A DNA stretch of 64,000 bases, taken from Streptomyces sp. NBC_01198 (GTDB lineage: Bacteria; Actinomycetota; Actinomycetes; Streptomycetales; Streptomycetaceae). Under the pieces are notes generated by a model that was not told where the DNA came from, searched no databases, and was given only the letters and a program-made list of their open reading frames with translations. Of the stretch, positions 24,533 to 32,954 are shown piece by piece (within the stretch, counting starts at the first letter, position 1; each line of letters begins with the position of its first letter). The stretch lies in assembly GCF_036010485.1 (NCBI RefSeq), contig NZ_CP108568.1, positions 7,449,001 to 7,513,000 on the forward strand, written 5' to 3'. The position numbers were made by a program, and so were the translations under genes.

Positions 24533-25678
24533 TCAGCCGGTGACGGCCAGGTCCTCGGGGACCCCGGCGGCCCGCGGTACGTCGCGTTGCAGGGCGACGA
24601 GGGCCATGTCGTCGTTCAGCCCGGCCGGTGCGTGCATCCGCAGGTCCGCGGTCACGGCGGCCACCAGCGAGCAGGGACGGTGCTCGCCCCAGGCCGCGGC
24701 ACGCTCGAGAAGCGGGTAGAAGTCGCCTTTGGCGTCGCGGGCCTCGGTCACCCCGTCGGTGTACATCAGCAGCCGGTCGCCCGGCGCGAAGCGGAAGGTG
24801 GTCGGGGTGTAGCCGCTGCCGACGAGCGAGCCCAGGCCCAGCGGGGGAGCGGGATCCGCCGTGTCCAGCGCGGTGACCACGCCCTCGTGGAAGAGCAGCG
24901 GGGGCAGATGCCCGCAGCTGACCACGTGCACGTACGGCTCGTCGTCCGGGATCTCGATGACCGCCGCCGTGACGAACCGCTCGGCCGCGTCCACACCCGC
25001 GGGGGTGTCCAAGCGCTCGTTCAGGCCCCAGCGGACGCTGCCCTCCAGCGACGCGACCAGTTCCGGCAGCGGCGACTGGCGGTGTGCCGCGGCCCGGAAG
25101 GCGCCGAGGACGAGTTCGGTGTCGCCGATGGATCCCAGCCCCTTGCCGCGGACGTCACCGATGAGCAGCCGGGTGGAGTCGGCGGTGCGGGCCACCGCGT
25201 AGAGGTCGCCGCCGACAGGTGTCCCGATGTCCGCGGCCCGGTAGGCGGACGCGATGGAGACCGGGCCCGCCCGCCGGGGCAGCGGACGCAGCACCGCCTC
25301 GGACACCCGGCGCAGGCCCGCCAGCTCGTGGCGGCGCCACTCCAGCAGGCAGCTGACCAGGACGAGCAGCATCGAGAGCAGCACCAGGGACCCCAGCTGC
25401 ACGAGCACGTTCTCGGTGGTCAGGGCCATTCGCTCGGCCCCGGCGGTGACCAGCGCCAGCACCGCGAAACCCGCGGTGAGGCTTGCGCGGCGGGGGCCGA
25501 CGAAGACGGCGATCAGTGCGACGGGGAGCACCAGGGCGTGTGCGAGGTGGATGTCCGGCGGCACGAAGTGGTCCACCACCGGCACCAGCGTGATCAGCAC
25601 GGCCGCCAGCACGGTCAGGGCGAACTCGCGGGCACCCAGTTCCCGCCGCGGCGGGAGGAGCCGTGACCGGACATGCAT
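24533..25678 (-). CDS. Membrane-anchored SpoIIE-type PP2C serine phosphatase
   Basis: Residues 20 to about 120 hold four or five membrane helices. The rest (about 381 in total) is a PP2C/SpoIIE catalytic domain: SIASAYRAADIGTPVGGDLY, RLLIGDVRGKGLGS with the metal-binding Asp, HVVSCGHLPPLLF, FRFAPGDRLLMYTDGVTEAR and HAPAGLNDDMALVAL. Such proteins dephosphorylate anti-anti-sigma factors in partner-switching systems. The ATG at 25678 has a strong AAAGGAG 6 nt upstream and is preferred over the in-frame start at 25726. No anti-sigma partner is adjacent, so its target is unknown. Confidence 0.85.
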   Translation of the reverse strand: MHVRSRLLPPRRELGAREFALTVLAAVLITLVPVVDHFVPPDIHLAHALVLPVALIAVFVGPRRASLTAGFAVLALVTAGAERMALTTENVLVQLGSLVLLSMLLVLVSCLLEWRRHELAGLRRVSEAVLRPLPRRAGPVSIASAYRAADIGTPVGGDLYAVARTADSTRLLIGDVRGKGLGSIGDTELVLGAFRAAAHRQSPLPELVASLEGSVRWGLNERLDTPAGVDAAERFVTAAVIEIPDDEPYVHVVSCGHLPPLLFHEGVVTALDTADPAPPLGLGSLVGSGYTPTTFRFAPGDRLLMYTDGVTEARDAKGDFYPLLERAAAWGEHRPCSLVAAVTADLRMHAPAGLNDDMALVALQRDVPRAAGVPEDLAVTG

Positions 25679-25870
25679 GAGGGCTCCTTTCGGTGCCGTC
25701 GCGTCATTGCGGAAAACAGCGTACAAGTTGTCGGCAATATTCCGCCGTGAGGTTTAAATCCCCGATTGCTGTGAGGGGTTGTCCCGTGCGGCAGAACCTC
25801 CGCTGCGGGGCTGGGGCCCTGAGGTGACTATGGAACCCAGGGGGCGTCACCCAGCGAGCGAGGTGGTTCC

Positions 25871-26848
25871 GTGGGCCGGCCGGCGATCACCGTCAGCAAC
25901 CTGAGCAAGCGGTTCGGGTCGGTGACGGCACTGGAATCGGTGGACTTCGACGTGGAGCCCGGCACGGTCTTCGGCCTGCTGGGACCGAACGGCGCGGGCA
26001 AGAGCACGGCGATCCGCATCCTGACCACGATCCTGCCCCCCAGCGGCGGCCGCGCCGAGGTGTTCGGGCACGACGTGGTCCGCGAGCCCGCCACCGTCCG
26101 GGGGCTGATCGGCCTGGCCGGGCAGTACGCGGCGGTCGACAAGAACCTCACCGGCCGGGAGAACCTGCGGCTGATCGGGCGCCTCACCCACGTACGGCGC
26201 TCCCGTATCCGCCGCCGGGCCGCCGAACTCCTGGAGCGCTTCGAGCTGACGGAGTCCGCGGACCGCCCGGCGCGCACCTACTCCGGCGGGATGCGCAGGC
26301 GCCTGGACGTCGCCGCCGCCCTGGTACCCGACCCGCCGGTGCTCTTCCTTGACGAGCCGACCACCGGCCTCGACCCGCAGAGCCGCAACGCGCTGTGGCA
26401 CCTGATCCGCCGGCTCGTCGCCGACGGGACGACCGTGCTGCTCACCACCCAGTATCTGGAGGAGGCCGACCAGCTCGCCTCCCGTGTCGTGGTCATCGAC
26501 CGCGGCCGGGTCATCGCCGACGACACGCCCGCACTGCTCAAGTCCCATCTCGGCAACACCGTCATCGAACTCGACATGGTCGGTGCGGACCGGGCCGCCA
26601 GGGCCGCCGACCTGCTGCGTGGCGGCTTCGAGGAGCCGCCCCGTGTCGAGGGTCCGCGGGTCAGCCTGGTCTCCCGCGAGGGCTCCCGCCCGCTGCTGGA
26701 CGTGCTGCGCCGGCTGGAGGGACACGACCTGGCACCCGGCACCGTGGCGGTCAGGGAACCCAGCCTCGACGACGTGTTCCTCCAGCTGACCGGCCGCTCC
26801 GGGGCGGACCCCGCCGCGGACGGCCCGTCCACGGCGAGCGGCTCGTGA
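25871..26848 (+). CDS. DrrA-type ABC transporter ATP-binding protein (first exporter pair)
   Basis: The 325-residue ATPase has Walker A GPNGAGKS, Q-loop GQYAAVDKNLTGREN, ABC signature TYSGGMRRRLD, Walker B VLFLDEPTTGLDP, and the DrrA-specific C-terminal tail PSLDDVFLQLTG. It would energise drug or lipid export through the membrane partner encoded next. The GTG start at 25871 follows a GAGG site. The gene's stop overlaps the permease start by 4 nt (GTGA). The 192-bp space to the divergent phosphatase gene presumably holds both promoters. Confidence 0.9.
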   Translation: MGRPAITVSNLSKRFGSVTALESVDFDVEPGTVFGLLGPNGAGKSTAIRILTTILPPSGGRAEVFGHDVVREPATVRGLIGLAGQYAAVDKNLTGRENLRLIGRLTHVRRSRIRRRAAELLERFELTESADRPARTYSGGMRRRLDVAAALVPDPPVLFLDEPTTGLDPQSRNALWHLIRRLVADGTTVLLTTQYLEEADQLASRVVVIDRGRVIADDTPALLKSHLGNTVIELDMVGADRAARAADLLRGGFEEPPRVEGPRVSLVSREGSRPLLDVLRRLEGHDLAPGTVAVREPSLDDVFLQLTGRSGADPAADGPSTASGS

Positions 26849-27693
26849 CCGGCGCCGCCGCCCCCGGCCCCTCCGCGGACCCCCGCCCGGCCGGCCCACG
26901 GGGGCCGCTCACCCACCCGGCCCCGCGGCTGCTGAGCACCGCGCAGGACGGCCTCGCCGTCGCCTGGCGGAACCTGATCGGACTGCGCAGGGTGCCCCGG
27001 CTGCTGGTCTTCTCCACCATCCAGCCGCTGGTCTTCGTGCTGATGTTCCGCTACGTCTTCGGCGGCGTGGTCGCCCCGGCTCTGCACGGCGTCAGCTACG
27101 TCGACTTCCTGATCCCGGGTATCTTCGTGCAGACCGCCGTCTTCGGGTCCATGAACACCGCGATCGGCCTGGCCACCGACATGCAGACCGGGCTGATGGA
27201 GCGCTTCCGCTCGCTGCCGATGGCCCGATCGGCGGTACTCGTGGGACGTACCACGGCCGACCTCGTACGCAACGTCTTCGTCGTCGCGCTGATGACCGGT
27301 GTCGGGTTCGCCATCGGCTTCCGCATCCACGCCGGCGTCCTGTCGTTCCTGGGCGGGGTGCTGCTCGTCCTGGCCTTCGGCTTCGCGATGTCCTGGATCT
27401 TCGCGGTGGTCGGCATGGCTGTCGGCGACCCGGAGACCGCCCAGGCCGCGGCCTTCCCGGTGCTGGCACCGCTGGTCTTCGCCTCGGCGGCCTTCGTCCC
27501 CGTCAACACCATGCCGGGCTGGCTGCAGGCCTTCGCGGTGCACCAGCCGGTCTCCAGGACCGCCGACGCCGTCCGGGTGCTGGTGCTCGGCGGTCCGGCC
27601 ACCGCCGACGTCTGGCAGGCACTGGCCTGGGACGCCGGCATCGTGGCGGTGTTCGCGCCGCTCGGCGTGTGGCTCTACCGCAGGGCCGTGTGA
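26845..27693 (+). CDS. DrrB-type ABC-2 exporter permease (first exporter pair)
   Basis: The 282-residue protein begins with a Pro-rich tail, then has about six membrane helices in the ABC-2 layout. Markers are WRNLIGLRRVPRLLVFSTIQ, YVDFLIPGIFVQTAVFGS, TDMQTGLMERFRSLPMARSA and the near-C-terminal FVPVNTMPGWLQAFAVHQPV with the conserved Pro-Gly-Trp. The GTG start at 26845 overlaps the ATPase gene. The pair is a typical multidrug or daunorubicin-resistance-type exporter; its cargo cannot be named. Confidence 0.9.
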   Translation: MTGAAAPGPSADPRPAGPRGPLTHPAPRLLSTAQDGLAVAWRNLIGLRRVPRLLVFSTIQPLVFVLMFRYVFGGVVAPALHGVSYVDFLIPGIFVQTAVFGSMNTAIGLATDMQTGLMERFRSLPMARSAVLVGRTTADLVRNVFVVALMTGVGFAIGFRIHAGVLSFLGGVLLVLAFGFAMSWIFAVVGMAVGDPETAQAAAFPVLAPLVFASAAFVPVNTMPGWLQAFAVHQPVSRTADAVRVLVLGGPATADVWQALAWDAGIVAVFAPLGVWLYRRAV

Positions 27694-27730
27694 CCCGGAC
27701 GGCAGCGCCGACAGAGGTGCCGGATCCGGG
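27694..27730. terminator. Imperfect hairpin between convergent genes
   Basis: CCCGGA (27694-27699) and TCCGGG (27725-27730) pair, with an inner GGCA/TGCC match, in the short gap between the exporter stop and the flavodoxin-like stop. The stem is interrupted, so confidence is modest. Confidence 0.4.
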
Positions 27731-28486
27731 CTAGCGGTGCTCGGGGTTGTCGAAGTGGCGGTGGCAGCCGGCGTCCCAGACGGTGCGCTGGTTTCCGTGG
27801 GCGGGGATGCCGCCTGCGTCCTTGAGCATGCGGGCGAGGTGGAGCAGATTCCACGTCATGAAGGTCGTGTTGCGCTCGGTGAACTCGTTCTCCGGGCCGC
27901 CGGAACCGGGGTCGAGGTAGGACGGTCCCGGGCCGGCCGCGCCGACCCACCCGGCGTCGGCCTGCGGCGGGATCGTGTAGCCGAGGTGCTGGAGGCTGTA
28001 GAGGATGTTCATGGCGCAGTGTTTGATGCCGTCCTCGTTCCCGGTGATCAGGCAGCCGCCGACCCGCCCGTAGTAGGCGTACTGACCCGCGTCGTTGAGC
28101 AGGCTGGAGTCGCCGTAGAGACGTTCGATCACCCTCTTGGTCACCGAGCTGTTGTCGCCGAGCCAGATCGGGGCAGCGATGACCAGGATGTCCGCCGCCA
28201 TCACCGTCCGGTGCAGGGCGGGCCAGTCGTCGCTGTCCCAGCCGTGCACGGTCATGTCAGGCCATACACCGGTGGCGATGTCGACGTCGACGGCCCGCAC
28301 CACGTCCACGGCCACGCCCTGCGCCCGCATGATGCCCGCACTGCGGTCGACCAGGCCCTGGGTGTTGCTGGGCTCGGGCGCCTTCTTCAGCGTGCAGTTG
28401 ATGAAGAGGGCGCGCAGGTCGTCGTAACGGGCCGGGGGTCCGTCGGCGGTCTGCGGTCGGTCGCTGGTCGGCGGTCGGTCGGCCAT
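27731..28486 (-). CDS. Flavodoxin-like NAD(P)H:FMN oxidoreductase
   Basis: The 251-residue protein has the flavodoxin-like fold: ALFINCTLKKAPEPSNTQGL (phosphate-binding first loop), DDWPALHRTVMAADILVIAA, PIWLGDNSSVTKRVIERLYG (isoalloxazine loop) and GRVGGCLITGNEDGIKHC. It probably reduces quinones, nitro compounds or flavin with NAD(P)H. A Pro/Asp/Arg-rich tail of about 20 residues precedes the fold. The ATG at 28486 has a GGGAG site, and a longer in-frame extension to 28594 lacks support. It lies downstream of the helicase gene on the same strand but 166 bp away, with a small CGGCGG/CCGCCG hairpin (28617-28632) between. Confidence 0.8.
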   Translation of the reverse strand: MADRPPTSDRPQTADGPPARYDDLRALFINCTLKKAPEPSNTQGLVDRSAGIMRAQGVAVDVVRAVDVDIATGVWPDMTVHGWDSDDWPALHRTVMAADILVIAAPIWLGDNSSVTKRVIERLYGDSSLLNDAGQYAYYGRVGGCLITGNEDGIKHCAMNILYSLQHLGYTIPPQADAGWVGAAGPGPSYLDPGSGGPENEFTERNTTFMTWNLLHLARMLKDAGGIPAHGNQRTVWDAGCHRHFDNPEHR

Positions 28487-28652
28487 GGAACGCTCCCGGG
28501 ATCCTGCCGCCGTGTCGTTCACGGCGGACCACCCGGACCATCGTGCTGCCCAGCCCCGCGACACCGTCCCGCTGGCTCGGCGTACCGCCGACAATCACCC
28601 CGGCGGGCTAACGCGCCGGCGGCTCACCGCCGTGGTCCGCGATCCCGGCGGC

Positions 28653-30314
28653 TCACTGCCGCTGGAGGATCCCGGAGTCCAACGACGACGCCGTGAGGTG
28701 CTTGTATCCGACGCTGTCGAAGAAGACCAGCAGTTCGTGGTCGTCCCGGCTCATCAGCTGGCCGTCCCCCCAGAGCCGATGCCGCACCGGAATCCCGCCG
28801 ATGACCGAAGGGTGGGACCCCGACGCCGCGGCCGGCGACGCCTCGTCGTTGTCGCAGTTGCCGCAGGGCGGCGGGTAGTGCTCGCCGAAGTACGCCAGCA
28901 GCTCCGCCCGCCGGCAGCGGGTGGTCTCCGCGTACTCCCGGGCCGCGGTGATCCGGCTGGCCAGCACGGCCTGCTGCCGCTGGTTGACGCCCTCCAGCTG
29001 CTCGGTCAGCTCGGCGGGCGGCGGCAGGTCCTTCGCGGGTTCGACGACGAGGTGGCGGCCGGATCCGCTGACGACGACGAATCCCAGCTCGGCCAGCTCG
29101 TCGACGATCCGCTCGACGGCGTGCACGGGAACCGCCGCGGACTTCGCCAGGTCGGCGAGGAGAACCGCCCCTGCGGCGTTCTCGATCGCGTCGACCACCT
29201 GGTGGAGCGTCGCTTCGCCGAGGTGGGTGCGGGCCGCGAGCATGCGGGGGATCCGGATGGTGCGCGGATCGTGGACCAGGACCGCCGCGGCGGGCTTCCC
29301 GTCCCGCCCTGCCCGCCCGATCTCCTGGTAGTAGTCGTCGATGCTGGCCGGGACCCCGGCGTGCACCACGGTCCGGATGTCGGGTTTGTCGATGCCCAGG
29401 CCGAAGGCGCTGGTCGCGACCACCACGTCCAGTTTCCCGGCGAAGAACCTGTCCTGGGTTTCCGCGCGGGCCCGCGCGCTCAGGCCGCCGTGATAGGGGG
29501 CCACCCGGAAGGCGTCGTGGCGCAGCCGGTCGGCGAGAGCCTCGCACCGGGCATGTGTGAGCGCGTAGACCAGTGCCGGGGTCTCGTGTTCGATGATCAC
29601 GTCGACACAGCGGTCGTCGACGGCAGGCGCCTCGCGCCGGCTCGGCTGGGTCTGCCGCATGCCGAGTGAGATGTTCGGCCGGTCGAAATCGGCGACGAGG
29701 ACCTCCGCGGACCGCATCCCCAGCCGGCGGGTGATGTCCGCCTGTACCGGCGGGGCGGCCGTCGCCGTCAGGGCGAGGACGGTGGGCCTGCCGAATTCGG
29801 CGACCGCGTCGGCAAGCCGCAGGTATTCGGGCCGGAACTCCCGGCCCCATTCGCTGACCAGATGGGCCTCGTCCACCACGAACAACCCTATTTCGCGGGC
29901 GCCGGCCCGGATCGCCTCCCGCGTTTCGGTATTGCTGAGCTGTTCGGGCCCGATCAGCAGGAAATCGAGGTCGCCGCTCTCCAGCCGGGCGAGGACGTCG
30001 CGCCGTTCGCGGACTTTCTGCGCGGAGTTCAGCAGCGCGGCGCCGATGGTCCTTCCCGCGCCGAACTCCCGTCCCGCGATCGAGGCGATCTGGTCCCGCT
30101 GCAACGCCATCAGCGGCGAGATGACCACGGTCAGGCCACCGATCGACAGGCCCGCCACCTGGTAGATGGCACTCTTCCCGCTGCCGGTCGGCAGGACGGC
30201 AAGCGTGTCCCGGCCCCCGACGACAGCGCCGGCGGCGCGATTCTGCGACGGCCGCAAGGCGAAGTCGAACAGCGCGCTCGCGACCGCGGCAGGCGTAAGG
30301 CCTGAGCCGTTCAT
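28653..30314 (-). CDS. RecQ-family ATP-dependent DNA helicase, short form
   Basis: The 553-residue superfamily 2 helicase has motif 0 (FALRPSQNRAAGAVVGG), Walker A LPTGSGKSAIYQ, DEAH in LFVVDEAHLVSEWG, motif III LALTATAAPPVQADI, AFGLGIDKPDIRTVVHAGVP and motif VI QEIGRAGRDGKP. A RecQ zinc-binding region follows (CRRAELLAYFGEHYPPPCGN), but its last ligand is Asp instead of Cys (CGNCDND). No HRDC domain is present; the C-terminus carries an SH3-like VRHRLWGDGQLMSRDDHE tail seen in actinobacterial relatives. It unwinds DNA in repair or recombination. It is divergent from the DUF5996 gene; the 198-bp gap holds the promoters. Confidence 0.88.
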   Translation of the reverse strand: MNGSGLTPAAVASALFDFALRPSQNRAAGAVVGGRDTLAVLPTGSGKSAIYQVAGLSIGGLTVVISPLMALQRDQIASIAGREFGAGRTIGAALLNSAQKVRERRDVLARLESGDLDFLLIGPEQLSNTETREAIRAGAREIGLFVVDEAHLVSEWGREFRPEYLRLADAVAEFGRPTVLALTATAAPPVQADITRRLGMRSAEVLVADFDRPNISLGMRQTQPSRREAPAVDDRCVDVIIEHETPALVYALTHARCEALADRLRHDAFRVAPYHGGLSARARAETQDRFFAGKLDVVVATSAFGLGIDKPDIRTVVHAGVPASIDDYYQEIGRAGRDGKPAAAVLVHDPRTIRIPRMLAARTHLGEATLHQVVDAIENAAGAVLLADLAKSAAVPVHAVERIVDELAELGFVVVSGSGRHLVVEPAKDLPPPAELTEQLEGVNQRQQAVLASRITAAREYAETTRCRRAELLAYFGEHYPPPCGNCDNDEASPAAASGSHPSVIGGIPVRHRLWGDGQLMSRDDHELLVFFDSVGYKHLTASSLDSGILQRQ

Positions 30315-30512
30315 GCCTCACCAATTTACTCCGGGAAGCACCGCCCCCGCACAACCGCGACACCAGAGCCGGGACCGCCGGAACACCGGGTCGGGACACC
30401 GGGAAACGCGATCGGATCGCGCGGCGCCGTATCGAATGGCGCGGCACCGGTGGCCGGCGGAGAATCGAGAGGTGGTCCGGTGCAGCCATCCGAGGTAACG
30501 GAGGATCGCCCG

Positions 30513-31466
30513 ATGTCCACCACCCGGCAGCCCCTCCCGCCCGCCTTCGAGGCCTGGCCGCGGGCACCCCTGGACGAGTGGAGCGCGACCAGGGACACCC
30601 TGCACATGTGGACCCAGATCGTCGGGAAGGTGCGACTGGCGCTGGCCCCGATGATCAACCACTGGTGGCAGGTGCCGCTCTACGTGTCCGCCCGGGGGCT
30701 GACCACCTCCGCCATCCCGGCCGGTGACCGCACCGTCGAGATGGAGTTCGACTTCTGCGACCACCAGCTGCACGTGCGCTCCAGCGACGGCGAGGAGCGG
30801 CGCGTGGCCCTGGAGCCCAAGCCGGTGGCCGCCTTCTACCACCAGACGATGGCGGCGCTCGAAGCACTCGGCGTCGAGGTGGCGATCCGGCCCACACCCG
30901 TCGAGGTCGAGTCCACGACGCCCTTCCCCGACGACACCGGACCCCGCTCGTACCGGCCGGAGCACGCCCGCCGCTTCTGGGCCCAGCTCACCTCGGCCCA
31001 GCGGGTGCTGCTGGAGTTCCGTGCCGGATTCATCGGGAAGGTCAGCCCGGTGCACTTCTTCTGGGGTGCGATGGACCTCGCCGTCACCCGCTTCTCCGGC
31101 CGGCCCGCCCCGCCCCACCCGGGAGGGGCGCCGAACCTCGCGGACCGGGTCATGGTCGAGGCCTACTCGCACGAGGTGTCCAGCTGCGGTTACTGGCCGG
31201 GCGGCTCCGCCGAGGGCAGCTTCTACTCCTACGCCTATCCGGAACCCGAGGGCTACGCCCGGCGTCCGGTCCGGCCGTCCGCCGCCGCCTACAGCGCGGA
31301 GGCCGGCGAGTTCCTGCTCCCCTACGAGGCCGTCCGCACCGCCGCGGATCCCGACCGGGCGCTGATGGAGTTCCTGCAGAGCACCTACGAGGCCGCCGCC
31401 GACACCGCCGGGTGGGACCGCGACGCGCTTGAGCTCCACCCGGAGCGGAGCATGGCGCACCACTGA
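30513..31466 (+). CDS. DUF5996 family protein
   Basis: The 317-residue soluble protein contains TRDTLHMWTQIVGKVRLALA, NHWWQVPLYVSARGLTTSAI, FDFCDHQLHVRSSDGEE and FYSYAYPEPEGY near the C-terminus, all typical of the family I know as DUF5996. No catalytic site is evident and no function is established. The ATG at 30513 has a CGGAGG site. The next gene begins 23 bp after its stop, so the two are probably co-transcribed. Confidence 0.75.
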   Translation: MSTTRQPLPPAFEAWPRAPLDEWSATRDTLHMWTQIVGKVRLALAPMINHWWQVPLYVSARGLTTSAIPAGDRTVEMEFDFCDHQLHVRSSDGEERRVALEPKPVAAFYHQTMAALEALGVEVAIRPTPVEVESTTPFPDDTGPRSYRPEHARRFWAQLTSAQRVLLEFRAGFIGKVSPVHFFWGAMDLAVTRFSGRPAPPHPGGAPNLADRVMVEAYSHEVSSCGYWPGGSAEGSFYSYAYPEPEGYARRPVRPSAAAYSAEAGEFLLPYEAVRTAADPDRALMEFLQSTYEAAADTAGWDRDALELHPERSMAHH

Positions 31467-31489
31467 TCCAGCCGCGAGGAGGCACCCGT

Positions 31490-32167
31490 ATGGCAGAGCG
31501 GAACACCGATCCGCGGTCGCTGGTCGAGGGACTGGCGTGCGCGTCGCTGGTGGACGCGATGGGCCGGGTCCACGGGCACCGGGCGCACATCCTGAGCCTG
31601 GTGAGCCCAGCGCCGGAGCGGTCCCTGTTCGGCCAGGCGGTCACCATCGCCTTCCTGCCGTTCCGCAGCGACCGGACCGAGACGAACGGCCCGGGCTTCG
31701 GGGGATGGTTCTACCGTGCCGTCGGGGACGACCCGGGCGGCAAGGTGCTCGTGCTCTCCAGCGGGGGCTACCCCGACGCCTCGCACGGCGGCGGCACCAA
31801 GCTGTCCCGCGTGCAGAACCACGGCCTGGCCGGGGTGCTCACCGACGGCCGGCTGCGGGACTTCGGCGAACTCGCCTCCTACGACTTCGCCGCCTGGTGC
31901 AGGGGTGAGGCCACCCACTGGGGCGGCGACATCGTGAGCCCGGCGGCGGCCGACGTGCCCGTCGAGGTCGGCGGCGTCTGCGTCGTCCCCGGCGACTACG
32001 TGTACGCCGACATGTCCGGCGCCGTCGTCCTCCCCGCGGCCAGCCTGGCCGATGTCGCGGCCGAGGCCCGCCGCATCGACGCGGAGGACGACACGGCCAC
32101 GGCCCGGATCCGTTCCGAGGACCCCCGGCGGCTGCGCGCGGGCGACGGGAGCGGCGACGAGCTCTGA
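31490..32167 (+). CDS. RraA-like family protein (HMG aldolase/RraA fold)
   Basis: The 225-residue protein has the RraA fold markers: ACASLVDAMGRVHGHRAHIL, LFGQAVTIAFLPF, GGKVLVLSSGG, and the Mg-dependent aldolase motif GLAGVLTDGRLRDFGEL, with Arg and Asp positioned as in 4-hydroxy-4-methyl-2-oxoglutarate aldolases. VVPGDYVYADMSGAVVLPAA completes the pattern. The fold serves either aldol cleavage of hydroxylated oxo acids or inhibition of RNase E; the retained DGRLRD motif favours an enzyme. It sits 23 bp after the DUF5996 gene. Confidence 0.8.
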   Translation: MAERNTDPRSLVEGLACASLVDAMGRVHGHRAHILSLVSPAPERSLFGQAVTIAFLPFRSDRTETNGPGFGGWFYRAVGDDPGGKVLVLSSGGYPDASHGGGTKLSRVQNHGLAGVLTDGRLRDFGELASYDFAAWCRGEATHWGGDIVSPAAADVPVEVGGVCVVPGDYVYADMSGAVVLPAASLADVAAEARRIDAEDDTATARIRSEDPRRLRAGDGSGDEL

Positions 32168-32263
32168 GCGTGGCGCCGACCGCGAGGGCCGCACGTGGCG
32201 GCGTGCACTCTCCTGGCCCAGGACCGCGGGCAGCGCGCCGGGCCCGGTCCTAGGGTCGGCACC

Positions 32264-32932
32264 ATGACACGGCAGAGCACGGAGAGCCCGGAAGATCACC
32301 TGCGCCGCGCCGACCCTGTCCTGGCAGAGGTCATCGACGAGGCCGCGAGCCGCGGCGGCAGCCGGCCATCCGTGCCGCCTGACCCGTCACAGGAGCACGA
32401 TCCGAACCTGCCGACCGACCGCTACGGCGTCCTGGTGCGCGCGATCATCAGCCAGAACATCTCCGGCGGGGCGTCGCGGTCGATCTACCAGCGGCTCAAG
32501 GACCGCTTCGGCGGCCGGTCCCCGACACCGCGGCAGATCCTCGACGACGACCCCGAGGAGATGCGCACCGCGGCGGGCCTGTCCAGGGCGAAGACGGCCT
32601 CGCTGCGCTCGCTCGCCGAGCACGTCTCCTCCGGGGAGCTCGACCTGGAACGCCTGCACGAGCTGCCGGACGACGAGGTGGTCAGCCAGCTCGACCAGGT
32701 GAAGGGCATCGGCACCTGGACGGCCGACATGTTCCTGATGTTCCACCTGAACCGGCCGGACGTGCTCCCGGTCGGGGACCTCGGGCTGCGCCGCGCCGTC
32801 GAGAAGGCGTACGAGCTTCCCACCCTGCCGGACCCCGACGTGCTGGAGCGCATCGCGGAGCCGTGGCGCCCCTACCGGACGCTGGCGTGCATCTACCTCT
32901 GGGGGACCGCGCAGACCACACCGCAGGTCTGA
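32264..32932 (+). CDS. DNA-3-methyladenine glycosylase II (HhH-GPD family)
   Basis: The 222-residue protein is an AlkA-like base-excision enzyme. It has VLVRAIISQNISGGASRSIY, the helix-hairpin-helix LDQVKGIGTWTADMFLMF and the catalytic Asp in VLPVGDLGLRRAVEKAY, followed by a PWRPYRTLACIYLW helix typical of the alkylation-repair subgroup. There is no iron-sulphur cluster. It removes alkylated purines from DNA. I chose the ATG at 32264; the upstream in-frame extension lacks family similarity. It is convergent with the next gene, 22 bp away. Confidence 0.88.
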   Translation: MTRQSTESPEDHLRRADPVLAEVIDEAASRGGSRPSVPPDPSQEHDPNLPTDRYGVLVRAIISQNISGGASRSIYQRLKDRFGGRSPTPRQILDDDPEEMRTAAGLSRAKTASLRSLAEHVSSGELDLERLHELPDDEVVSQLDQVKGIGTWTADMFLMFHLNRPDVLPVGDLGLRRAVEKAYELPTLPDPDVLERIAEPWRPYRTLACIYLWGTAQTTPQV

Positions 32933-32954
32933 TCCCCGCCCACGCCGGGCCGGG

